This document shows, one piece after another, positions 16,595 to 23,617 of a stretch of 37,203 bases of DNA. Position 1 is the stretch's first letter, and each line of letters starts with the position of its first letter. The translations under genes and the position numbers were made by a program. This DNA comes from a virus. The DNA lies in IMG/VR virus record IMGVR_UViG_3300033571_030147, positions 1 to 37,203 of that record, one strand, 5' to 3'. Under the pieces are notes generated by a model, which ran no database searches, had not been told where the DNA came from, and saw only the letters and a program-made list of their open reading frames with translations.

Positions 16595-17098
16595 TTAACG
16601 GGCCGAATCCGCGATCAGCGTACAGGCCTCGATCAACTTGGCGCGCACCGCGTCGTCGACCGACTGCACGTCCTTGGGGTCGCGCTTTCCTTCGGGATCC
16701 AGCTCGCGCATCTTCTTGTCAAAGACCGCCTCGATGGCGACGTCGAGTCCGGGGTACTTGCCCCGCATCGAGTCGTCCACGGCGGCCTTGAGCGTGTTCG
16801 CCTGCCACAGCGCCGCCTGCTCCGTCGTCTTGATGAGCCCCGTCTTGCTGTCGCGCTGCAAGACCGTCGCCATGGCCGAGTAAATGCCTCGGATGCGCCC
16901 CTTGTCCGCGGGCGACGCGCTGGCGAGCAGCTCCGCGGTCTTGGCGTCCTTGACCACCGGCTCCGGCACCACGGGCGTGACCGGGTTCACCGGCGCCACG
17001 GGCGTCACGGGGCCGCTGGGCAGCTTGATAGAGATGCCGTTGGGAAACAGCATGGCAACGGCGAGCAGGATCCCGGCAGGCCAAATGAGCTTCTTCAT
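16595..17098 (-). CDS. Exported or membrane-anchored hypothetical protein, 167 aa
   Basis: I chose the ATG at 17098, with GGGGTGA upstream. It opens with MKKLIWPAGILLAVAMLFPNG, a classic signal sequence or N-terminal anchor. A Pro/Val tract follows (about 24-52), with repeated V-x-P-V-x-P, then a helical domain of about 110 residues (ASPADKGRIRGIYSAMATVL, VDDAVRAKLIEACTLIADSA). The Pro/Val linker plus helical periplasmic domain would suit an envelope-spanning protein, possibly lysis related. No family is recognised. Confidence 0.78.
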   Translation of the reverse strand: MKKLIWPAGILLAVAMLFPNGISIKLPSGPVTPVAPVNPVTPVVPEPVVKDAKTAELLASASPADKGRIRGIYSAMATVLQRDSKTGLIKTTEQAALWQANTLKAAVDDSMRGKYPGLDVAIEAVFDKKMRELDPEGKRDPKDVQSVDDAVRAKLIEACTLIADSAR

Positions 17099-17103
17099 GA
17101 TAT

Positions 17104-17409
17104 TCACCCCGCGTGCGGATGCTTGTGGTCGATCAGGATCTTGAGCAGGAGCGAACAGGCCTCGACACCCTCGGCGCAACCCTCGGCCTCGAAGCGGTCG
17201 CGCATCGCAGCGACGTCGAGCAGGTCGTCAACGAGCAGGTCGCCCGTGGGGACGTCCGGGGCGCCTGGCGTGACCGGCGCGGCGGGGTTTACCACCGGCT
17301 CGGGAAGCTTGGGCAGGCGGGCCTTGACCCAGCCATAGATATCTTTGCCGTAGGCCGCGAGGACCACACCGGCAAACAGAAGCAGGGCGAGGAGCTGAAA
17401 CGTGGTCAT
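17104..17409 (-). CDS. Small N-terminally anchored membrane protein
   Basis: 101 residues, ATG at 17409, preceded by GGAGGTACC. Residues 4-19 (FQLLALLLFAGVVLAA) are a membrane segment. A Pro/Val-rich linker (about 33-55) and a helical C-terminal part with two Cys (EAEGCAEGVEACSLLLKIL) follow. It shares its layout (anchor, Pro/Val linker, helical domain) with the next gene downstream, so the two may be partners or related. An ATAGATATCTTT palindrome variant lies over codons 22-25. The function is unknown. Confidence 0.75.
   Translation of the reverse strand: MTTFQLLALLLFAGVVLAAYGKDIYGWVKARLPKLPEPVVNPAAPVTPGAPDVPTGDLLVDDLLDVAAMRDRFEAEGCAEGVEACSLLLKILIDHKHPHAG
17335..17346. repeat. ATAGATATCTTT, one-mismatch dispersed palindrome
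   Basis: Within the small anchored-protein gene (KDIYG codons). One base differs from the exact palindrome; the core AGATATCT is intact. Confidence 0.6.
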
Positions 17410-17458
17410 GGTACCTCCGTGCGCAAAACTGGCATAACCTGACAGAGTCTAGCAGAAC

Positions 17459-18268
17459 TCAAGTTTTTGGGACGAGGACGTAAGGCTTGCCGTTGATGAT
17501 GATCGTGCCGCCCAGCTCGATCGACGCGTCCTTGAGCTTGGAGTACGGCACCTTGCGCTTGCCGTACAGGTCCTGGATCTCACGGATGTCGCCTTCCTGG
17601 GGCTCGGTGACGTTCGGGTCGTAGTAGGGCGCCATCAGGTTGCCGTTGGCCAGGTGGGGCAGGCCCAGGGCGTGCCCCAGCTCGTGGCACATCACGGCGA
17701 CGGCCATGTTAAAGCTCCAGGCCTCCGCCTCGTCGTACATCTGGTCGAGCTGGATGTTCTCGTGAACGCCGCAGGGCAGCTCACTCCAGGCCAGTGTTCC
17801 GCCGCGGGCGTCCAGGCCGCTCTTCTTGCCCTTGCCCGAACGCGCCAGGATGTTGGCTTTTTTCGGATCCTCCACGTACTCCGGCTCAATGTTGCAAACA
17901 CGAGCCCACTGACTGAAAGCGATGTCGAACGCCTGCTTGGCCTGCTCGGCGTTGATGCCTGGCAGCACAAGCTTGGGGTGGTAGGTGATCGCCTTGTGCG
18001 GCCACTTGCACTCCGTGTCGCCCGCCGAAAAGTTGAAGTCGGGCAGCCCGCAGCGGCGCCGTTCAAGTACGTGCGCCGTGGTTTCGTCGACGCGGCCATC
18101 CGGATCCAGGCCGTGAAAACGCTGGTACTCGCGGATGGCGCGCGTCAGCTCTGCGCCTTTGATCTGCCGAACCTTGGCCCAGGTCTTTGAGCCAAAGTAT
18201 CCGAACGCAAAAAGCTTGCGCAGGATTTCTCCGGTCGGCAGAACGTGATTTGATGGCGTCCTTGCCAT
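17459..18268 (-). CDS. Matrixin (metzincin) metalloprotease with peptidoglycan-binding domain and cysteine switch
   Basis: 269 residues, ATG at 18268. Domain order is that of a matrix metalloprotease precursor. A PG_binding_1-type helical domain lies at about 30-70 (LTRAIREYQRFHGLDPDGRV). The cysteine-switch peptide RRCGLPD (C73) follows; in the eukaryotic family this Cys occupies the active-site zinc until activation. The catalytic domain carries the zinc motif HELGHALGLPH (H195, H199, H205; catalytic E196) and the Met-turn Met in LMAPYY (M212). DLYG near 233-236 matches the usual end of the catalytic domain. No signal peptide is seen. It could act at lysis, on virion proteins, or on envelope proteins; the peptidoglycan-binding domain favours an envelope target (inference). 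Confidence 0.93.
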   Translation of the reverse strand: MARTPSNHVLPTGEILRKLFAFGYFGSKTWAKVRQIKGAELTRAIREYQRFHGLDPDGRVDETTAHVLERRRCGLPDFNFSAGDTECKWPHKAITYHPKLVLPGINAEQAKQAFDIAFSQWARVCNIEPEYVEDPKKANILARSGKGKKSGLDARGGTLAWSELPCGVHENIQLDQMYDEAEAWSFNMAVAVMCHELGHALGLPHLANGNLMAPYYDPNVTEPQEGDIREIQDLYGKRKVPYSKLKDASIELGGTIIINGKPYVLVPKT

Positions 18269-18297
18269 GATAAGTCGCGTCCCTGCGAGAAATACGG

Positions 18298-18711
18298 TTA
18301 TTCGCCGGGCGGCTTATACCTGTCTCCCAGCCACAGCAACTCGTCGAGCGCCTCGTCGTCGGCGCTGTCGCTGAGGTCGTAAACAGCCTCCAGCAGTGGA
18401 TTCTCTGATTGTAACAAGTCAGGCGGGCAATGGTCTTGCCACAGCCGGTTCAACTTGCGCTGCAGCCGCACAGTCTGAATGGGACCCAGGTTTCGCAGGT
18501 CGCGCATGTCGAGGCGCACGTCGCTGGCGGTGCGCTTCTCACGGCAGTGGATCACGATCTGGACGATGATCGAGATGACCGAGATCACCAGGAGCGGACT
18601 GAACTCGTAGCCCTGCGGAGAGCGAAACGCGATTTCATCCTGAAGTCGGTTGCGCAGCTTCTTCAGTGCCGGGGAGTTCTCGATCCGCTCCTGGAGATCA
18701 TCGGGAGTCAT
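18298..18711 (-). CDS. Small single-span membrane protein
   Basis: 137 residues. I chose the ATG at 18711 because AAGGA is upstream and it starts one base after the previous stop. One strong membrane segment lies at about 48-66 (EFSPLLVISVISIIVQIVIH), flanked by an N-terminal charged helix and a long C-terminal charged region ending in an acidic stretch (DSADDEALDELLWLGD). The family is not recognised. It is one of several small membrane proteins here that could form a lysis or envelope module. Confidence 0.75.
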   Translation of the reverse strand: MTPDDLQERIENSPALKKLRNRLQDEIAFRSPQGYEFSPLLVISVISIIVQIVIHCREKRTASDVRLDMRDLRNLGPIQTVRLQRKLNRLWQDHCPPDLLQSENPLLEAVYDLSDSADDEALDELLWLGDRYKPPGE

Positions 18712-18712
18712 G

Positions 18713-19081
18713 TCATTCCTTCTCGGCGCGAATGCGCTCGACAGCAATGGCTTCCATGTAACGGTACCGGGCGTCGATCATGGCTTCCTTCACGGCCACG
18801 CGGGCCGAGATGTACTTCCAGACGATCGCCGCGTTGACGATGATCACCTGCGCAGCGCCGAGCAGCGCCGCAAGGCTCTTGTTGATCGTCTCGGCGTCGC
18901 TGCCGCTGATCCAACCCAGCACCACGCCCACCGCGACTAGGTTGGTGATGGCCGAAACGACCATCGTCCAAAACTCGGGGGTGAACCAATCATTCGAGCC
19001 GGACGGCGCCACTTCATCAGCGGCTTCTCCCAGCTCACGCAACTCAGCACGAATCGTCGAAATCGGCTTCTTAGTCGCCAT
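18713..19081 (-). CDS. Small two-span membrane protein, holin-like
   Basis: 122 residues. I chose the ATG at 19081 because AGGAGA lies 8 bases upstream. Two hydrophobic segments are visible at about 40-57 (MVVSAITNLVAVGVVLGW) and about 75-92 (AALLGAAQVIIVNAAIVW), with a charged N-terminus and a basic/acidic C-terminus (AVERIRAEKE). Size, two spans and charged tail fit many phage holins, which permeabilise the inner membrane at lysis. The assignment is by architecture only. The matrixin two genes downstream could be the effector it releases. Confidence 0.75.
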   Translation of the reverse strand: MATKKPISTIRAELRELGEAADEVAPSGSNDWFTPEFWTMVVSAITNLVAVGVVLGWISGSDAETINKSLAALLGAAQVIIVNAAIVWKYISARVAVKEAMIDARYRYMEAIAVERIRAEKE

Positions 19082-19147
19082 AGCGGTTTTTCTCCTTTTG
19101 CTACAAGGCGCGGCTATTCTGCCAAGACAGGCCACTTTGCGCAACTC

Positions 19148-20152
19148 CTAGCGCCGCCCAAAAAGGGGAGGAACTACCGCGTGCATCATTCCGGCCCAAA
19201 GTCCCATATCCTGCAGTTTGTTTTGGGCCTCGGGGGTTAACCCGGCCAGGGCGGCCAAGGTTTTCCCGGCAATATTGGCCGTCGCCAGCCCCACGCCCGC
19301 CGAGACGAAGCCCTTGACCACGTCGGAGGGGCGGATGATCGGCGAGTTCATTCCCGCGCTGATTCCGCTCATCATGCCAGTGGTCACGGCGGCGAACTGC
19401 GGCGGGCTGTGCATCCCCATGGGGTTGTAGAACCCTTTGTTGACGTCGTTCCAGGCCGCCTGGTTGAACTGGGGAACGTTGATTCCCTGGTAGTAAAAGC
19501 CCGGCCCGGCGGGCGTGTAATACGACTTCTTCTCTTCCAGATAGGGCGGAATCGCGCGATTGTCGGTGACCAGGCCTTTGAGAAAGCCGGTGTTCATCGC
19601 ACGACTGTTGGCGTAGGCGTTCATGGCGCCCAGGCCCAGGCCGGAAAGCGCGCCCACGGTTCCGAGCGACCGGCGCAGTTTCCCGCGCTCGAGGTATCGC
19701 TCAGGAAACAGGTTCTCGGCCAGGGCGCCGCCACCGTAACCCAGGCCGCCCAACAGCAACGCCGAGACGATGCCGTTGGACAGGGGCGTAGGTCCGCCCA
19801 AAGCCTTGTTACCGTACTGCCAGACCTTATCAAGGCCCGGAATTAAAACTGCGCTGCCACACTTGATAAGAATCTCATCAGCGGGCAACTCTGCAGTCAG
19901 AATGCGGCGCGTGCAGCCGTAATCGCCCAGGTGCTCGCGATACGCGGCGGCCTGTTTCTCGGCGAGCGGCTTGTGCGACCAAAGAGTGACGACGTTTGCC
20001 TCGGGCATCCACGTCGCCACGGCAAGCGGCAAGATGTGCGACGCCAGAGCGGCCTTCTCGTGGGCTACGCGGATCTTCGCCGCCTCGGGAAGCAATGCTG
20101 CCACCCGCTCGGGAACCCGCTGCCACTCAAAGATATCTTTGGCTGTCGTCAT
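19148..20152 (-). CDS. Hydrophobic Gly-rich protein, probable virion or membrane protein
   Basis: 334 residues, ATG at 20152. The N-terminal ~110 residues are soluble. Gly/Ala/Leu-rich hydrophobic segments follow at about 130-146 (IVSALLLGGLGYGGGALA) and about 168-182 (LGTVGALSGLGLGAMNAY), and near 257-272 and 290-310. An aromatic/Gly region (SYYTPAGPGFYYQGINVP) lies in between. It resembles the other glycine-zipper proteins of this window (12411-13328, 34098 onward). An exact AAAGATATCTTT palindrome overlaps codons 5-8. The function is unknown; a membrane-entering virion protein is inferred. Confidence 0.78.
   Translation of the reverse strand: MTTAKDIFEWQRVPERVAALLPEAAKIRVAHEKAALASHILPLAVATWMPEANVVTLWSHKPLAEKQAAAYREHLGDYGCTRRILTAELPADEILIKCGSAVLIPGLDKVWQYGNKALGGPTPLSNGIVSALLLGGLGYGGGALAENLFPERYLERGKLRRSLGTVGALSGLGLGAMNAYANSRAMNTGFLKGLVTDNRAIPPYLEEKKSYYTPAGPGFYYQGINVPQFNQAAWNDVNKGFYNPMGMHSPPQFAAVTTGMMSGISAGMNSPIIRPSDVVKGFVSAGVGLATANIAGKTLAALAGLTPEAQNKLQDMGLWAGMMHAVVPPLFGRR
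20129..20140. repeat. AAAGATATCTTT dispersed palindrome
   Basis: Exact copy 12 bases inside the 334-residue gene, overlapping codons 5-8 (KDIF), close to its ribosome start. Confidence 0.7.
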
Positions 20153-20157
20153 CGCTG

Positions 20158-20265
20158 TTACTGTCGGATAAATACCACTAAGCCCCCTGCGAGAAGCGCA
20201 GCCAGGGCGATCATGGTGTAGATGAATCGCGCGATCGGGTCGGCGGGTCGCTTACGGATCTTCAT
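20158..20265 (-). CDS. Tiny single-span membrane protein, 35 aa
   Basis: The ATG at 20265 overlaps the upstream stop as ATGA. The product is a basic N-terminus (MKIRKRPADPIARF) followed by one membrane segment (IYTMIALAALLAGGLVVFI) and RQ. The size is typical of small phage lysis or regulatory peptides. The ribosome binding site is weak, so expression would rely on coupling to the upstream gene. It is too short for family assignment. Confidence 0.55.
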   Translation of the reverse strand: MKIRKRPADPIARFIYTMIALAALLAGGLVVFIRQ

Positions 20266-20537
20266 CGGAAGGCGGCCCTTACCAGGCGAACCAGGCCGCG
20301 AATTGCGACATAGCCCCAGAGTACCACGCCCGACAGGGCCAGGAACACCATTACGGGAACGGTGAACACCGCCGCGCCGAGCTTCTGCTTGTCGATCTGC
20401 CGCAGGAGCAGCCAGGCTTTTAACCAGGCAGCGCGGGCCGGATTGGCCACGTCGTCCGGGTTGACCGGCGCGGGGGCCGGTTCCGGCGGCGGTTCTGGAT
20501 TGTCGGGCTTCTTGGGTTTCCACGGAAAGATTGGCAT
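20262..20537 (-). CDS. Small membrane protein with Pro-rich N-terminus
   Basis: 91 residues, ATG at 20537 with GGGAG upstream. The N-terminal ~30 residues are Pro/Glu/Lys-rich (PKKPDNPEPPPEPAPAP). An amphipathic helix, then one membrane segment at about 56-77 (AAVFTVPVMVFLALSGVVLW), and a basic end (RGLVRLVRAAFR) follow. No family is recognised. It lies between the 2H-type protein and the 35-residue membrane peptide. Confidence 0.75.
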   Translation of the reverse strand: MPIFPWKPKKPDNPEPPPEPAPAPVNPDDVANPARAAWLKAWLLLRQIDKQKLGAAVFTVPVMVFLALSGVVLWGYVAIRGLVRLVRAAFR

Positions 20538-20539
20538 AG

Positions 20540-22165
20540 TTATCTCCCAAGTCCGGTACGAGCTAGCGCCTGGTCGCCGTACATCTCGATGAGCTGGTCA
20601 GTGACGCTCGGCTGGGGCATCTCGCCGCGGATCGCCTGCATCGCCAGCTGGTAACGGTACTGCGGGTCGAGCGCCGATTGCCAAGCCCGTTGGTTGCGCT
20701 GCGTCTGCAGAATGAAGTCGCCGCGGCGCTTGGCCTCGCCGAGCTGATTCCTGAGATTCTCAAAAACTGGCTTGTTGGGATCGTACGCAATCGGCGCGTT
20801 GATCGCGGCGGGATTAAACGCCTGCAGCGCCTGGTTGAAGTAAACGCTGTTTGACAGCTTCTCTAGGATTTCGGCTTTTTCGTAGTAGGCCGGGTCTTCG
20901 GACAGGTGATCCTTGGCAATTTCTTTGGCGACTTCTGCATTGTCTGTGTGCTCGCGCTCATGCTTCTTGCCTTCTGCCAAGGCCTCCTGGGGAAACTCGC
21001 TATCGGGCTTGTGGTCCGCCTCGCCGCCGGACAACAGTTCTTGGGCGTCTTTTGTGCCGTTCCAGCCGGGCGTCAGCTGATAGTTGTAAACCGGCTCGCC
21101 GCTAAAGAGCTGTTTGTGCGCCAGATCAGGCACGGCGCCGCGAAGATTGCCGCGGGCGTCAGGTTGCAGACGGTAACGCTCGCCGAGCCACTGCTTCTGA
21201 TAGTCCTCGTTCTCCGCTGCCAGCTGGTTGAAACCTTGCGCGCGGACGAACTTCTGCACATCGGCGGGGCGCATGGTAACTTTGCGCAGCTTCTCTTTTT
21301 CCTGGGGCAGCGGCGTGATCTTGTAGTCCACGCCTTCCTGAAGCGGCCCTTTGCGGCCGCTGCGCGTCGACAGATAGAAACGCAACAGATCTAACACCTC
21401 TTCGCGCTGCATCTTAGAACCTGGAATCACCGCGCGGGCCTCACTGGTTCGCGCGTTGTTGTACATCACGCCGGGGCGATTCAAATCGTCGAGCACCCGG
21501 TGCAAGGTTTTGCGGAGGCTGACGCCCTGGACGTCGCCTTCAAAGTTGTAGACTGCTGCCGCCTTCAGCTCGCCGCGGCTGCCGTCGACTTTGGCAACCT
21601 CGTTGGCGCCCAGGACGTTCTTCCTGCGTACAGCCACCGTGATGTGGAACGGGTGGTCGCCGTTGGGCAGGGCCGACAGGCCGTAGCTCTTGCGCAGGGC
21701 GGCCAGCTCGGGGCTGGCGACCTGGATCGCCCAGACGCGGCTGATGCCGTCAATGTTCTTGGGCGTGATCTCTTTGACTGGGCCCAAAGCGTAGTGAAAG
21801 TTGTGCCCTCGCTCGTTGATTTTGTCGCCGCCGATTTTGCTGACCTCCTCGGCGGTCATCACCGAGATGTGGGCGTTGAGCAGGTCGGGTTTAACGTCCG
21901 GAACGTTAAGCGCGCCCGCGAGCGGTAATTCGGCGCCCGGAGCGGTCATGGCGTCGAATACGCCGCGCACCAGGGCGTTGGGCACCGACAAGAGCAGCCA
22001 GCCGCTCTTGGAGACGTACAGCCGCCCGGCCAGATAGTGGTTAGTGCCGTTGGCGGCGCCGGTCTTCGACAGGCAAGCCGCCGTGTTGCCAGCGACGTAG
22101 GCGGGGTGCAGCTTGATAGCCGCCGGGTCCCACGCCAAAGGATCGAGAATAGAAAAGCCGTCCAT
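20540..22165 (-). CDS. 2H phosphoesterase-like protein with DUF5661-like C-terminal motif
   Basis: 541 residues, ATG at 22165. Two H-x-[ST]-hydrophobic motifs, HISV (99-102) and HITV (174-177), sit about 75 residues apart, the signature of the 2H phosphoesterase (LigT/CPDase) superfamily. These enzymes cleave cyclic phosphodiesters in RNA ends or cyclic nucleotides. Phage members include tRNA-repair enzymes and Acb1, which destroys CBASS signals. After a charged middle region, KHEREHTDNAEVAKEIAKDH followed by LSEDPAYYEKAEIL (about 401-434) matches the EHT, IA-x-DHL, EDP-x-YY pattern I associate with DUF5661. The rest is helical. Substrate and role are unknown; anti-defence or RNA processing is inference. 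An extended 2H-like architecture of this length is unusual. Confidence 0.75.
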   Translation of the reverse strand: MDGFSILDPLAWDPAAIKLHPAYVAGNTAACLSKTGAANGTNHYLAGRLYVSKSGWLLLSVPNALVRGVFDAMTAPGAELPLAGALNVPDVKPDLLNAHISVMTAEEVSKIGGDKINERGHNFHYALGPVKEITPKNIDGISRVWAIQVASPELAALRKSYGLSALPNGDHPFHITVAVRRKNVLGANEVAKVDGSRGELKAAAVYNFEGDVQGVSLRKTLHRVLDDLNRPGVMYNNARTSEARAVIPGSKMQREEVLDLLRFYLSTRSGRKGPLQEGVDYKITPLPQEKEKLRKVTMRPADVQKFVRAQGFNQLAAENEDYQKQWLGERYRLQPDARGNLRGAVPDLAHKQLFSGEPVYNYQLTPGWNGTKDAQELLSGGEADHKPDSEFPQEALAEGKKHEREHTDNAEVAKEIAKDHLSEDPAYYEKAEILEKLSNSVYFNQALQAFNPAAINAPIAYDPNKPVFENLRNQLGEAKRRGDFILQTQRNQRAWQSALDPQYRYQLAMQAIRGEMPQPSVTDQLIEMYGDQALARTGLGR

Positions 22166-22175
22166 GGCCAGCGCC

Positions 22176-22742
22176 TCAATTCAGATCCGAGGGCGGAATG
22201 ACTGACAGATCAGCCGAGTTTGCGGGCTTTTTTTCTTCTTCTTCCGGCAGGTTGGCGATCGGCGTGATAAACGCAAAAAACTGCGGCCCGCCGAAATGAA
22301 GCACGCTGCCTACGCTTACCAGGCACATGACTGGGGAACCTTGCTTGCGCAGCACCGGATAGACGGCGCGGTAATGAATGCCTTCAACGCCGCGGTCGCT
22401 TTTCGTCCTGGCGCGATCCAGGCCCTGGAGATGCCGGTCGCGCAGGTAATCTGGAATGAGTTGTGATAAGCCGTGGTCTACCAAATCCCGCTCGGTATAG
22501 CCGGTGATCGCCCAAACGGCGTCATTGGCGAACAACACTTTGCCGGAGCGGTCGCAGACGATCACGGCGTCCGCTGAGTAGTTAATGATCTTGACCAGCT
22601 CGCTCTCGCGAGCGTTCAGGGCGGCGGCGTACCGCCAGAGCAGGAGGGCGCAAAGAATCGACGCGGCTACGGCCCACCAGGCCGCAAAGCTGCGCCGCTT
22701 TCCAGAAGGCGATTCAAGCATCATGGCGGCAAAAAAAGTCAT
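22176..22742 (-). CDS. Membrane-anchored PAS domain protein
   Basis: 188 residues. I chose the ATG at 22742 because it overlaps the stop of the small upstream gene as ATGA. A GTG at 22832 in frame is less likely. One membrane segment lies at about 20-37 (AWWAVAASILCALLLWRY). It is followed by a PAS fold at about 48-158 (INYSADAVIVCDRSGKVLFA; FANDAVWAITGYTERDLVDH; YRAVYPVLRKQGSPVMC), with the N-x-x-[FW/V]-x-x-x-x-GY signature. The tail is acidic. No kinase or cyclase domain is attached, so this is a stand-alone sensory or dimerisation module. PAS proteins bind small ligands or haem and normally signal. Here the partner is unknown. Confidence 0.85.
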   Translation of the reverse strand: MTFFAAMMLESPSGKRRSFAAWWAVAASILCALLLWRYAAALNARESELVKIINYSADAVIVCDRSGKVLFANDAVWAITGYTERDLVDHGLSQLIPDYLRDRHLQGLDRARTKSDRGVEGIHYRAVYPVLRKQGSPVMCLVSVGSVLHFGGPQFFAFITPIANLPEEEEKKPANSADLSVIPPSDLN

Positions 22743-22891
22743 GGTTGCGGTCGTGTTTCGGTCTGCGCGCCCGCAATCGCCCGCGCGTGGCTCGAAACAG
22801 CCATGGCAGACGACAGCAGAGCAAGCGACCACAACAGCGTGCAGGCCCAGGCAGCGGCGGAGAGCGTGTGTCGAAGTTTACGGTCAGTCAT
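22739..22891 (-). CDS. Small exported or membrane peptide, 50 aa
   Basis: The ATG at 22891 overlaps the upstream stop region and its TGA overlaps the start of the PAS gene. Its coupling at both ends argues that it is real. The product begins MTDRKLRHTLSAAAWACT and continues with a hydrophobic core (LLWSLALLSSAMAVSSHA) that looks like a signal peptide or signal anchor, with a short polar tail. Possible roles are a lysis peptide or a small spanin-like protein, but the sequence is too short to decide. Confidence 0.55.
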   Translation of the reverse strand: MTDRKLRHTLSAAAWACTLLWSLALLSSAMAVSSHARAIAGAQTETRPQP

Positions 22892-23222
22892 CTTCGTTAC
22901 TCCTGTTGTGCTCGTGCGTGATTTTTACCTTGATTCCGGCGCCCGACAAAATCGACCACAGAACGTCGGTCACCGCTGAGCCGCTCATTCCAGCGAACAC
23001 GCAGATGCCGATCAGTCCGTAAATGTTCTCCGAATCCCGGTAGTGTTCATACCAGAACAGCGCAATGGCCAGGCCCAGGCAGCCCGCGTTTAACATGGCG
23101 CTAAATAACCCAAGCCGCGTCATTTTACGCGAAAAGCGCAAGTACGTGGCCAGACCCGCAAAAGACGACACTCCAAAGGCGCTGAGAAATACCCAGATTG
23201 GATGAGTCAGGTCCATAAACAT
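22884..23222 (-). CDS. Three-span membrane protein, holin-like
   Basis: 112 residues. I chose the ATG at 23222 because GGGAG lies 8 bases upstream; the open frame continues to 23357 through hairpin-rich sequence that does not look coding. Hydrophobic segments lie at about 8-24 (PIWVFLSAFGVSSFAGL), about 40-56 (FSAMLNAGCLGLAIALFW) and about 68-90 (IYGLIGICVFAGMSGSAVTD). The tail is charged (HEHNRSNEDD). It is the first gene after a 395-base non-coding stretch. The three-span architecture and charged end fit a holin or a phage anti-holin, by analogy only. Confidence 0.78.
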   Translation of the reverse strand: MFMDLTHPIWVFLSAFGVSSFAGLATYLRFSRKMTRLGLFSAMLNAGCLGLAIALFWYEHYRDSENIYGLIGICVFAGMSGSAVTDVLWSILSGAGIKVKITHEHNRSNEDD

Positions 23223-23617
23223 CCCGCTGGCTCCCGGCGCGATAAGAGTGCTGTTGGTATACCGCAAGCTCCTGGGATCCCCTACCCACAGGTCCGACCC
23301 CGGCGAACCGGGGTTAAGCGGTGACTTACAAAGGCATATTTTCGCCCCGTGTGGCATTCACCGCGCCTCCGACCGTGTTCACGTCATGCTCTGACCACGG
23401 ATCCAGCTACCCCGGGTGCATCCATGCAGCCCGAAATAGCACCTAACCAGTCGGCCACCACGACCAACTCGCGGTATTTACGGACTTTCGCCCGTAAACA
23501 CCAATTTATCACGTCTTAACAGACGAGCGCAAAACCAGGTTGTCAAAGGACGCAGCGAGCGGGCAGCATTACAAATAGCGCAAGATGCTGCGCGTGCCTA
23601 GCCCCATAAGGATTGTT
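23223..23617. other. Non-coding stretch rich in hairpins (possible leader RNA, ncRNA or terminator region)
   Basis: No convincing gene lies here on either strand. The minus strand, transcribed toward the holin-like gene, shows several inverted repeats. ACCCCGG (23297-23303) pairs with CCGGGGT (23308-23314) around a TTCG tetraloop. GCGGTGA (23318-23324) pairs with TCACCGC (23358-23364). TTTACGG (23477-23483) pairs with CCGTAAA (23492-23498). A perfect TTGACA -35-like hexamer lies at 23541-23546, but no good -10 follows at 16-18 bases. I looked for tRNA arms and found none that fold. It separates the glycan cluster from the membrane/protease module, so a promoter, leader or terminator is plausible. 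Confidence 0.55.
23297..23314 (-). other. Perfect 7-pair hairpin with TTCG tetraloop
   Basis: ACCCCGG-TTCG-CCGGGGT on the minus strand. It lies about 75 bases upstream of the holin-like start, not followed by a U tract, so it is more likely a structural element in a leader RNA than a terminator. Confidence 0.6.

Noticed and set aside
20158-20550. 130-residue frame whose N-terminal part overlaps the 91-residue membrane protein
   Set aside because: The overlapping part is Arg/Gly-rich shadow sequence. Only the last 35 codons, with an ATGA coupling, look real.
22884-23357. Start of the holin-like protein at 23357
   Set aside because: The extra 45 residues run through strong hairpins and have no ribosome binding site. 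ATG 23222 has GGGAG 8 bases upstream.
23223-23617. tRNA or tmRNA in the non-coding stretch
   Set aside because: D-arm-like and TTCG-containing bits exist, but no complete cloverleaf with paired acceptor, anticodon and T stems can be drawn on either strand.
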